Of a stretch of DNA of 64,000 bases, positions 1 through 7,199 are shown in pieces. Each line of letters begins with the position of its first letter. Positions within the stretch are counted from its first letter, which is position 1. The translations under genes were made by a program, and so were the position numbers. The notes below the pieces were generated by a model. The model saw only the letters and a list, made by a program, of their open reading frames with translations, was not told the DNA's origin and did not search any database. The DNA comes from Arenibacter antarcticus (GTDB lineage: Bacteria > Bacteroidota > Bacteroidia > Flavobacteriales > Flavobacteriaceae): contig NZ_CP166679.1 of NCBI RefSeq assembly GCF_041320605.1, positions 2,404,001 through 2,468,000 on the forward strand, written 5' to 3'.

Positions 1-145
1 AACAAAAGTACCCCGACAATTAAAAATAAGATGTGAATTGTCTTCGTGTTGGTAATTAAATTTTTCATTACTATGTTATTAAATGTTATTTCGTTTTTAC
101 ACCAATTACATGTCGCTTTTCAGTGTTTCAAAATTGTGACTAATG

Positions 146-760
146 TCAAATTAAGTTGCTGATTTTTAGATTGTTTTTAAATCCCAAGCGTTCAGGTTTT
201 AATTCAAATTTATCAATTTGATTTTTAATGCGGTTCACTAGCCCAAGTTTTTTTTTTTGGTCTAGGAATAAGTATTGTTTCGGTGGTTGATATTCAATTT
301 TTTTGGTGACCCTATTCCAGATGATTACCGCAAGTTTTCGTGCCGTCGCAATGACTGCGGAATGCCTTCCCTTTCGGTAGGCGACCCTTCGGAAAAAATC
401 GGAGAGGTGGGTATTCTTTAGGTTGCCTATGGCCTTCGCTGCTTGCCACAGGCTGACTTTCAGTCGGTAGCTTCCCTTTGGCACGCGGTTACTGAGTATC
501 TTTCCCCCTGACCTTGTTGTTCGGTACGAGCCTGAGCCAAGAGGAAAACTGTTTTGCGGTCTTGAACTTATTGAAGCCTTCGGGGCCTATCTCGCTCGTA
601 ATGGACAATATTGTAGAATGGCTCAGTCCATCGATGGCAAAGAGATCTACCCCGTTAAAATAACGGAAGGCTATTTAATTCAGGTCCTTTATTTGCGGTG
701 CGTTCTTGTTGGTCCTCTTATGTGGTTTGTCCGTTGTTTATATAGTTGCTCGGATGGATA
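146..760 (-). pseudogene. IS110/IS1111-type transposase remnant
   Basis: This is the C-terminal part of an IS110-family transposase in decay. The intact 112-codon tail (146-484) carries the family signature around FFRRVAYRKGRHSAVIATAR. Further upstream on the minus strand the reading continues as VDLFAIDGLSHSTILSITSE and FNKFKTAKQFSSWLRL. That part lies in a different frame from the tail: about one base appears lost near 501-512, where KVRGK should read on into ILSNRVPKG. A TAA stop interrupts the frame at 675-677 and another lies near 745. The N-terminal DEDD half is not visible, so the element cannot transpose by itself. I saw no matching terminal repeats. Family assignment is by recognition of conserved motifs and is fairly secure; the upstream limit is approximate. 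Confidence 0.75.
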
Positions 761-799
761 CTTTGATAAAATAAAAACAAAATAAATACAAAGCCTAAA

Positions 800-1246
800 A
801 TGAAATTAGCTGAAGCATTATTAGTAAGGTCTGACCTTCTTAAAAAAATTAAACATTTACAAAATAGAATTCATCCAGTTCTTATTATTACGGAATGAAA
901 AATACCGCAGGAAGACCCAATTGTATTAATTGCAAAATTAAGAGAAGCAATATTAAAATTTGAAGAAATAGTTATTAAAATCAATAAAACCAATAATCAA
1001 ACCCAAATAGATGGAGAAGGTGAACTTATGATTGCCTTAGCTAAACGATATGCTTTGAAAATGCTATCAGAAAAATTAAGAAATATTCGATAATTTGCAC
1101 AAATTAACAATCAATCTTCTAACAATAATCTAAAGTCAACTATTGATATTAAAAAATTACAAATTGAAATTGACCAAACTGGAAGAGCATTTAGAGCAAT
1201 AGACAGTAAAATTCAAGAGATGAATTGGTTAACTGAATTAGTATAA
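800..1246 (+). pseudogene. DIP1984-family (septicolysin-like) gene with two in-frame stops
   Basis: One reading frame runs from ATG 800 to TAA 1244-1246 and matches the DIP1984 family along its length. It begins MKLAEALLVRSDLLKKI, has a central IVIKINKTNNQTQIDGEGEL, and ends with SKIQEMNWLTELV, the usual helical C-terminal signature. The frame is broken by TGA at 896-898 and TAA at 1091-1093 with no frameshift, so both are single-base nonsense changes. About 148 codons is a normal family length. The biochemical role of the family is unclear. It lies between an IS110 remnant and a lipoprotein gene and is most simply a recently inactivated accessory gene. No promoter was recognised. Confidence 0.72.
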
Positions 1247-1626
1247 TAAATAAGGTTGTGAATGGTTGGAGCGAGTACCAGCCTCTTTTTTTCGGGTGTG
1301 TATTTTCGGGGCAAATTGAAAATACTACCCATTCCAAGGCTGCTTGAGTTGTGGCAAAATGTATAATTTAGGGCTCATTACAGTTTACCATTAACAATTG
1401 TATAATTAATATTTTACTACCAGGTACTGACCGACCATTCTTTATTTTTAATAAAAAAACATATAACACTATTATGATATATAAGGGCTTTTCTGCTTAT
1501 AGCTAGTTCAGAGATAAGAGCAAGCAACCCTAAATATATAATTTAGTTAGAAGATACGTTAAGGGTACTACTAAACTTCCCTTTCTTATCTTATATTTAA
1601 CGCTATTATTCCTATATAAAAATATT
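1247..1626. other. Intergenic, no gene seen
   Basis: AT-rich spacer between the DIP1984 pseudogene and the phosphoesterase lipoprotein. I see no coding frame, no tRNA and no clear TAnnTTTG element. It presumably carries the promoter of the downstream gene. Confidence 0.5.
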
Positions 1627-2454
1627 ATGATTTTACGATTGAATAAATACCCAATACTAATTGCATTACTTGTACTCTTCATTTCCTGCGACAAAAGAGG
1701 GCAAAAGCCTTTCTCCTTTGTTCAATTATGCGATACTCAATTGGGAATGGGTGGTTATGCACATGATATAAAAACATTCAAACAGGCTGTTATACAAATA
1801 AATGAGCTTAACCCTGATTTTGTTGTAATATGTGGTGACCTTGTTGAAGAAGCTACTGATAGTTCATATTCTGATTTTAAAAACATTATGAAAGGGTTTA
1901 ATATACCTTGCCACGTCGCTCCAGGAAACCATGATGTAGGCAATAATGCAAACGACTCAAAACTAAGTTATTACCGAAAAACTATTGGAAATGATTATTA
2001 CGAATTTCAACATAAGAAATATTCATTTATTGTGACAAATACACAATTATGGAAAGCTAATGTAGAGAACGAATCAGAAAAACATAATAATTGGTTTAAA
2101 GAAACTCTTAGGATTCAAAATGACAAACAGAATCCAATAGTTGTTATTGGACATTACCCTTTGTACACTGATTCTCCCAAAGAAGAAGAACACTATTTTA
2201 ATTTGCCTCTGATTAAAAGGAAAGAGATATTAGAATTATTTAAGAAAAACAATGTTGTTGCATACTTATCTGGTCATACTCATAAATTAGTGGTTAACAA
2301 TTATGAGAACATTCAACTCGTGAGTGGTGAAACTACCAGTAAGAATTTTGACAATAGACCTTTAGGATTTAGACTTTGGCAAGTTTCATCTGACACTATA
2401 CAACATCATTTCGTTTCTTTAGAAACTTCAGCATTAAACAAGGTGAAACCGTAA
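1627..2454 (+). CDS. Calcineurin-like metallophosphoesterase lipoprotein
   Basis: A 275-aa exported phosphoesterase. The first 21 residues form a lipoprotein signal ending in FISC, so Cys21 should be lipidated and the enzyme anchored in the envelope. All five metallophosphoesterase blocks are present: DTQLG (first Asp, with Gln where His is common), GDLVEE, GNHDVG, VIGHYP and the late GHTHK. The order and the DTQ variant resemble the CPPED1-like branch. Substrate is unknown; phosphomonoesters, phosphodiesters or phosphoproteins are all possible. It is a single transcription unit inside a decayed accessory stretch, yet its own frame and motifs look intact. Start chosen at the ATG giving the signal peptide. 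Confidence 0.85.
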   Translation: MILRLNKYPILIALLVLFISCDKRGQKPFSFVQLCDTQLGMGGYAHDIKTFKQAVIQINELNPDFVVICGDLVEEATDSSYSDFKNIMKGFNIPCHVAPGNHDVGNNANDSKLSYYRKTIGNDYYEFQHKKYSFIVTNTQLWKANVENESEKHNNWFKETLRIQNDKQNPIVVIGHYPLYTDSPKEEEHYFNLPLIKRKEILELFKKNNVVAYLSGHTHKLVVNNYENIQLVSGETTSKNFDNRPLGFRLWQVSSDTIQHHFVSLETSALNKVKP

Positions 2455-2519
2455 ACAACTGATTATTTTAAGAAAAAACTACCCTAACTTTTCATCCGAA
2501 CTAGATAAATGAAAAGAAA

Positions 2520-2759
2520 TGGACCTGCAACAAAATAGTGGACAATTAGATAAGAGTCATGCTGCTATTTTTTGATTATACAATTCTATTTCAATTTCCT
2601 CTATGGTCTTATACCCCAAAAGAGGAGTGTATTCTTCTTCTGTTATACCAGGTCTCTATTCGTTGGAAGACAGATAGCTCGACTTCTGACCGCAGGTTAT
2701 AGCTATGTGCATAGACCCATTCTACCTTTAGATGACCCTAAAAGCATTGTACGAAATCG
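2520..2759 (-). pseudogene. IS3-family element, truncated right end with transposase C-terminus
   Basis: Minus-strand reading gives the C-terminal end of an IS3 OrfB: HLKVEWVY, then VFQRIETWYNRRRIHSS and LGYKTIEEIEIELYNQ ending at stop 2557-2559. A single extra T in the T-run after HSS shifts the frame, and a TAG lies at 2738-2740. Beyond the stop, 2520-2544 reads as a 25-bp end of TG...CA type, consistent with the right terminal repeat. The rest of the element, including OrfA and the DDE core, is absent. The left cut falls just short of the 36-bp repeat at 2772. The family call rests on the conserved WYN..R.HSSLGY block. Confidence 0.7.
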
Positions 2760-2771
2760 TTGAAAAGGGAC

Positions 2772-2807
2772 TTGGTCTTTAATTTAAAGTTTTGTCTATA
2801 TTTATGA
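2772..2807 (+). repeat. 36-bp inverted repeat, left copy
   Basis: Begins TTGGTCTTTAATTTAAAG and matches 36 of 36 bases to the reverse complement of 7164-7199. The two copies bracket about 4.36 kb containing the LytTR/CPBP, DUF6155 and AraC/VOC units. It does not belong to the adjacent IS3 end. Confidence 0.9.
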
Positions 2808-2960
2808 TGGTGCCAAATCGAAAATTACGCGATAGCTAAATATTCAAAATTTGGCATTTGAAATCTAAAAAATAAACACAAACAAATTGCTTTGGCCAGG
2901 TACCTGCAGGATGGACATTACTTCTCTACTCCCGCACTACCCATAGTTGGGGCGTTAGCT
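2808..2960 (+). repeat. Boundary element, left copy
   Basis: Extends the 36-bp repeat with weaker similarity to the reverse complement of 7030-7163. Shared landmarks in order are a TTTGGC block, an AACA...GCTTT.GC.AGG block near 2878-2900, an identical CTCCCGCACTAC at 2929-2940, a CATA and a GGCGTT at 2951-2956. No coding frame lies across it. The gene that follows begins 58 bases later. Function unknown. Confidence 0.6.
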
Positions 2961-3017
2961 GCGATGGTAAAAAAAATTCGTCCTGAAATAGGTTGACTAA
3001 AAATGAGCTTCTAATTC

Positions 3018-3854
3018 ATGAGAACTACACTACCAACCAAGAATACAGTAAAAATAGCATTACAGGCATTTATCAGTAGTTCTGCATGGCGTTGGTTTCA
3101 AAAGGCCATTGTATTGACGATTTTCTCTTTAGTGGTAAATCATTTAGCAACACGTGATAGTTTTCCAGGTGGTGAATCGTATAGATTCCCCATAGAAGGT
3201 TTTATGTCATCAATTGTTTTATGTATTCTCATTGGAATCATAGCGCATTTTAATTTTAAATTTTACAAGAAAAAATATTTCTCTAAAAAGGTAGAAATTG
3301 TCACTATTGTATGGTTTATGGCTTCTACTCTGGGTTATATTACACTCATGTATACTCCTGTAAATATTATTGCAGATAAAGTTGTGGGGGGTCAGACAGT
3401 GTTTTATTATTTATTAATTGGTTTGCTACTTACTTTATTATTGAGTTTTATTCTAATAGGTTTATGGTATGCGCAAGACATATATAATTTATACAAGCTA
3501 TCCATAAAAGACGCTGAAATTACAATTGAAAGCGGTGCAAAAATCATAAAGCTCACTTATGAAAATATTTTATGCTTTTACAGCGAAAATAAAATTGTGT
3601 ATACGGTTCAAAAAGATGGTACAACAATTACCACCAATTTCACATTGAATGAGCTCGAGGAAAAAATAAATGATCAATTGTTTTTTAGAGCCAATCGTAA
3701 AATTATAATCCACAAAGATGCCGTAGACCAAATTGAAAAGATTGAAAATGGCAAGGTACGTATTCGGTTAAAAGCCTCCATTGAAAACGATGCAATTGCT
3801 GAAATCTATATCAGTCGTTACAAGCGAAAAGCATTTATGAATTGGTTTCAATAA
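3018..3854 (+). CDS. Membrane-anchored LytTR transcriptional regulator
   Basis: A 278-aa protein with about four hydrophobic segments in residues 20-160 followed by a C-terminal LytTR DNA-binding domain (about 180-278). The domain shows the typical ENILCFYSENKIVYTV strand pair, the FFRANRKIIIH block and the closing ISRYKRKAFMNWF. There is no receiver domain, so the input is probably sensed by the membrane part rather than by phosphotransfer. This architecture is common in Bacteroidota. The CPBP protease gene follows 125 bases later on the same strand and may be its partner or target. The start follows the boundary element and gives a positively charged N-terminus ahead of the first membrane segment. 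Confidence 0.85.
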   Translation: MRTTLPTKNTVKIALQAFISSSAWRWFQKAIVLTIFSLVVNHLATRDSFPGGESYRFPIEGFMSSIVLCILIGIIAHFNFKFYKKKYFSKKVEIVTIVWFMASTLGYITLMYTPVNIIADKVVGGQTVFYYLLIGLLLTLLLSFILIGLWYAQDIYNLYKLSIKDAEITIESGAKIIKLTYENILCFYSENKIVYTVQKDGTTITTNFTLNELEEKINDQLFFRANRKIIIHKDAVDQIEKIENGKVRIRLKASIENDAIAEIYISRYKRKAFMNWFQ

Positions 3855-3979
3855 AAGATGCAATCAACTACCGACTATTCAGTTATAAATTCACTACCAT
3901 TCAGTAAAAACATTAGTATTTAAAAGGTTTTTCAGAGATTTTGTTCAGTATTTCGTTTAGAATTTAAAATCACTTAAAA

Positions 3980-4642
3980 ATGAATAGACTGACCTTACGA
4001 CAAACACTAATTCCATTAATCACCATTGCAATCATCTGCTTTTTATGGTTTGGCCCCATCCGTTTAAGCTACATAGAAAATGTAGTTATTTCAATATTAA
4101 TAATTATAGCCAATTATATAGAATACAAAGGAAAACTATTTTCAGCACTTGGTTTTCAACGTGAAAATTTCACCGCCAAAAACATAGTCGTACATGCTCC
4201 ATTAGTTGCGCTAGGACTCTTTACTTTTTATGCCTTTGCATTAGTTCCAGCAATTACCAAACTCACAGGAGTTCCTATAGATTATTCAAGTTTTGATTCA
4301 TTGAAAGGAAATCTTCCTGCCTGTTTAATTGCATTACTGGTAGTTTGGGCTACTGCGGGGTTTGGAGAAGAAATTATCTTTCGCGGTTATTTTATGCGTC
4401 AATTTGTAAAATTCTTTGGAGAGTGCAAAGTCAGTATGGTTCTTAATATTGTCCTACTCGCTTGTTTTTTTGGCTTTATGCATAGTTATCAAGGAATTAC
4501 TGGGCAACTTGTTGCAGGGTCTGTCGGAGCGCTATTAGCCCTGATATTCTACTTGCGTAAATACGATTTGTGGTTCATTGTTGCTGTACACGGTTTTTTT
4601 GACACTATTGCTTTAATTTGTATTTACTTTAGTTTGGCGTAA
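3980..4642 (+). CDS. CPBP-family intramembrane glutamic endopeptidase
   Basis: A 220-aa polytopic protein with roughly seven hydrophobic segments. The diagnostic CAAX/CPBP motifs are present: GFGEEIIFRGYF (Glu130, Glu131, Arg135), FGFMHSYQG with a conserved His, and VAVHGFFDT near the end. These residues form the active site in the membrane. Members process prenylated proteins, bacteriocin-type peptides or anti-sigma factors; nothing here reveals the substrate. Placed directly downstream of a membrane LytTR regulator, it could take part in a regulated-proteolysis circuit, which is inference only. No partner peptide gene was found between 4642 and 5040. Confidence 0.85.
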   Translation: MNRLTLRQTLIPLITIAIICFLWFGPIRLSYIENVVISILIIIANYIEYKGKLFSALGFQRENFTAKNIVVHAPLVALGLFTFYAFALVPAITKLTGVPIDYSSFDSLKGNLPACLIALLVVWATAGFGEEIIFRGYFMRQFVKFFGECKVSMVLNIVLLACFFGFMHSYQGITGQLVAGSVGALLALIFYLRKYDLWFIVAVHGFFDTIALICIYFSLA

Positions 4643-5039
4643 CCATACCAAGTAACAACAATTACTACTTGAATTTACTCAATAAAACGCGCCTTTTACA
4701 CTATATTTTATAAAAATAATTAAACAGAACTATGGCTATATTTGATAGGTTTTTGAGATTTAAATGAAATTGCTGTGCTGAATCTGACTTAAAAATATAA
4801 TTGAGATAATTACAGTTGGTGTGTTTCGTATAATACTACGCAAGTGGATTTCACTCTTGCGTAATCGTTGCGTAAATGGTCTCGTTACGGAATAAATTCG
4901 TAGGAAAACGCAAAGTTTCGTGCTTACTTACTCCAACGAAACCACAGCACCTAATTGAGTGGATGGCTCCGCCATCTAAAGACGGAGTGCACTTATAGCT
5001 CGGGCGTTACTAACAAGCTGCAAAAACATATAACTGAGA
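4643..5039. repeat. Intergenic with boundary element, middle copy
   Basis: No gene. A promoter-like TATATTTG lies at 4737-4744 without a gene behind it. Small inverted repeats include ACGCAAG...CTTGCGT near 4843-4870 and GATGGC-TCC-GCCATC at 4962-4976. It shares AAAACGCAAAG (4905-4915) with the minus strand of 7101-7111. It also shares the GCACT..TATA..GGGCGTTA layout (4989-5009) with both outer boundary copies. The broken DUF6155 gene follows 30 bases later. Confidence 0.5.
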
Positions 5040-5516
5040 ATGGCATTAAGAGAGGTGAAAAAGGAATTAAGCGGAATGGACAAAACTGAAATCGTAAAAC
5101 TAATTTCAGAGATGTACAAAAAAATGCCGGCCGAAAAAACCTATTTGGACGTTTTCGCGACTGGAGAAATTAAGCAACTTGTAGAGAAATACAAAAAGGA
5201 AATTGAAAGATAGATTTATCCAAGTGGGCGGAATATGCAGTTGCGTGAAACTGAGGCTCGAAATATAATACTGACTGTTCAAAAAATGAAAATAACTGAA
5301 CTTAATGTGGAGTTGGAATTACATTATGTGGGTTGTTGTTTAGAGGTTATCGAAGATTTCGGATATTGGGATGACGGCTATTATGTGGCGTTGGAAAGTA
5401 TGTTTTACAACGCTACAAGCGGAATTAATGAGTTGGGCATGGAGGAAAAATATGAAGAACGCATAATTGGTATTATGCATAAGGCCAGCGAATTCGGGAT
5501 AGAACTTTCCTGCTAA
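5040..5516 (+). pseudogene. DUF6155-like gene split by an in-frame amber codon
   Basis: One frame runs from ATG 5040 to TAA 5514-5516, 158 codons in all, with TAG at 5211-5213 after 57 codons. The N-terminal half (MALREVKKELSGMDKTEIV) has the opening helix typical of DUF6155 proteins. The rest (ELNVELELHYVGCCLEV, then FGYWDDGYYVALESMF) continues the same family in the same frame, so the two pieces are one gene and a former Tyr or similar codon is now TAG. Downstream translation could restart at ATG 5235, giving a 93-aa fragment. Function of the family is unknown; members are small accessory proteins. The family name is recalled from pattern and is moderately sure. Confidence 0.6.
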
Positions 5517-5536
5517 TGTGGAAAAAGCCAGTTGGT

Positions 5537-5589
5537 AATAAGTAAGCATTCGTGCGGTCGGTACGACCGAGCATGAATGCTTAGTTATT
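5537..5589. repeat. 53-nt hairpin between convergent genes
   Basis: Near-perfect inverted repeat: a 15-bp outer arm (5537-5551 with 5575-5589, one mismatch), an inner GGTCG/CGACC stem around a GTA loop, and unequal bulges between. It separates DUF6155 (plus) from the VOC gene (minus). It could act as a two-way terminator, but neither side has a real T-run. Confidence 0.6.
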
Positions 5590-5613
5590 GTGCGTCGTTC
5601 TTTTCCGTCGTGT

Positions 5614-6108
5614 TTAGTTTGGGGAATTTAGACCAAGTTTATTGCCTTCTGTGTCTAAAAACAAAGCAAAAAATCCACTTTCATCTGCGTGAGTTGTTTT
5701 CGGAACAATGATTGTTCCGCCATTTTTTTCGACCTTATCAAGAATGCTTTGAAGATTATCTCCACCGTTTAAATACATGGTTACTCCATCAGCCGAAGGT
5801 TTGTATCCTTCGCCCTTCATTATAACTCCTGTAACCATTTGTTCTTCGTGTGGGAATATTCCTAGTTCCATTCCTGGCATTTCCATTTTCTCAATGTTAA
5901 TGTCTAAAATTGCTTGATAAAAATCTACTGCCCGTGAAATTTCTGTTGCTGGAATTTCAAAAATTGAAATATGACTTTTCATATCGTTTGTTTTTTGTGT
6001 TACGTTTGAATCAACCTTTTGCTTGTCGGAATCAGATTTGGTTTGACCATTGCAAGCGATTGTACTAAAGGAAAGTGTTATTGCAAAACATAGTATTGTC
6101 TTTTTCAT
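5614..6108 (-). CDS. VOC (glyoxalase-fold) family lipoprotein
   Basis: A 164-aa protein. MKKTILCFAITLSFSTIAC is a lipoprotein signal with Cys19 as the lipidation site, followed by a low-complexity linker. The VOC domain then begins at SHISIFEIPATEISRAVDFY and ends at ALFLDTEGNKLGLNS, with the usual beta-alpha-beta layout and a Glu near the end as a possible metal ligand. Most VOC proteins are cytoplasmic, so an exported form is uncommon. An upstream TTG could extend the frame by seven codons, but the ATG at 6108 gives a clean signal peptide and was chosen. It lies 74 bases downstream of the AraC regulator on the same strand and is probably co-transcribed with it. Confidence 0.8.
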   Translation of the reverse strand: MKKTILCFAITLSFSTIACNGQTKSDSDKQKVDSNVTQKTNDMKSHISIFEIPATEISRAVDFYQAILDINIEKMEMPGMELGIFPHEEQMVTGVIMKGEGYKPSADGVTMYLNGGDNLQSILDKVEKNGGTIIVPKTTHADESGFFALFLDTEGNKLGLNSPN

Positions 6109-6182
6109 ATTGACCTGTTTAATTGACAATACAAATTTAGATTACCTACAAAGGCTAAAATTGTAAAAATGCGACACGCTGT

Positions 6183-6998
6183 CTATTTGTAGAAAAGAGT
6201 AGAAAGAGCCATATTTTCATTGCCTAGAAACTCCTTCGGGTTAATTCCGGTAAACTCCTTAAAGTCTTTATTAAAATGAGCTTGGTCGAAATATTCACTT
6301 TCATATGCAATGTTAGTTAGGTTTTCCGTCTTTTTGTTCAGTAACATTTTTAATGCCGTTTGTAGTCGGATTACTTTACCTAACTGTTTTGGGCTAACAC
6401 CGATTTGTTTTATAAAATTTCTTTCGAGTTGTCTTCTTTTGGACAAGTCTTCTTTAAGAATAGTGGTTATTGATGCAGTTCCATTTGTTGATAAAAGGGC
6501 ATCGATGGTCATTTTTACAATGTTGTCAATAGTGGTTTTCTCGTTCAACTTATCTAAAAAAAAATTTTCTATGATCTCTATTCGCTGTTTACTGTCTGTT
6601 GCCTGAATTATTTTTCGTTCCAGTTCTTTAGCGGTATTTTCTCCGAACAGCAATTCTATTGGGGTTTCTTTGTTTGCTAAATTTTTAATGGGTTCAGTAA
6701 CGAAATTGGCAAAACCATACGGATAAAATCGAATTGCAAATGTATTGACGTAGCCTGTTGGTTCGATATAAAATGGTTCAATGGTTTGTCCAAGTACCAT
6801 TGCACGAGGTTGAAGGATAAATTCATCTTGGGAAGTATATCGTTTAATGTCATCTCCAAGGATAAATGCCATTTCAATGCAACCATCAGGTATAATCCGC
6901 TGTCTTTCCGTATCATTTTCGGCAGGAACTTCTAAAGTCCAATAGCAACTTACAAGCGATTCTAAATCTAGATGCGGTTGGAATGTTTGATAGTTCAT
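6183..6998 (-). CDS. AraC-family transcriptional regulator
   Basis: A 271-aa regulator. The N-terminal half (MNYQTFQPHLDLESLVSCYW, then IIPDGCIEMAF) is the DUF6597-type sensing domain common in this family. The C-terminal 90 residues carry the double helix-turn-helix of AraC/XylS: RRQLERNFIKQIGVSPKQL followed by IAYESEYFDQAHFNKDFKEF and TGINPKEF. It probably controls itself and the downstream VOC lipoprotein. The ligand is unknown. The gene starts 32 bases from the GGCGTT core of the right boundary element, so its promoter must overlap that repeat. Confidence 0.88.
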   Translation of the reverse strand: MNYQTFQPHLDLESLVSCYWTLEVPAENDTERQRIIPDGCIEMAFILGDDIKRYTSQDEFILQPRAMVLGQTIEPFYIEPTGYVNTFAIRFYPYGFANFVTEPIKNLANKETPIELLFGENTAKELERKIIQATDSKQRIEIIENFFLDKLNEKTTIDNIVKMTIDALLSTNGTASITTILKEDLSKRRQLERNFIKQIGVSPKQLGKVIRLQTALKMLLNKKTENLTNIAYESEYFDQAHFNKDFKEFTGINPKEFLGNENMALSTLFYK

Positions 6999-7029
6999 AT
7001 ATTAACAGGTTTTTTTCTGAATGACGCAC

Positions 7030-7163
7030 AACGCCTAAGCTCGTATGAGTAGTGCGGGAGCAAACTTGCGCTTACCATTCCGTCATTCACCTAGCAAAAG
7101 CTTTGCGTTTTTGTTCTTTTCTTTCTTATTGTTCTAAAAGCCAAATCAAAAGATTTTGAGCCC
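7030..7163 (-). repeat. Boundary element, right copy (inverted)
   Basis: Read on the minus strand it repeats the layout of 2808-2960. AAAACGCAAAG lies at 7101-7111 and CTCCCGCACTAC at 7049-7060, identical to 2929-2940. These are followed by CATA and GGCGTT (7030-7035). Similarity between landmarks is partial, as expected for diverged copies of one repeat family. Confidence 0.6.
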
Positions 7164-7199
7164 TCATAAATATAGACAAAACTTTAAATTAAAGACCAA
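7164..7199 (-). repeat. 36-bp inverted repeat, right copy
   Basis: Exact reverse complement of 2772-2807. It closes the 4.36-kb bracketed segment. Outside it the sequence turns into decayed coding remnants. Confidence 0.9.

Noticed and set aside
2572-2763. 63-codon plus-strand frame
   Set aside because: Opposite strand of the IS3 transposase remnant, which explains the sequence better.
2941-5013. Classical integron attC sites at the boundary elements
   Set aside because: The GGCGTT cores do not satisfy GTTRRRY/RYYYAAC, and no integron integrase is in the window.
800-5516. Stop-codon recoding (selenocysteine or similar) in the DIP1984 and DUF6155 genes
   Set aside because: Three different stops (TGA, TAA, TAG) in two unrelated genes fit ordinary decay far better.
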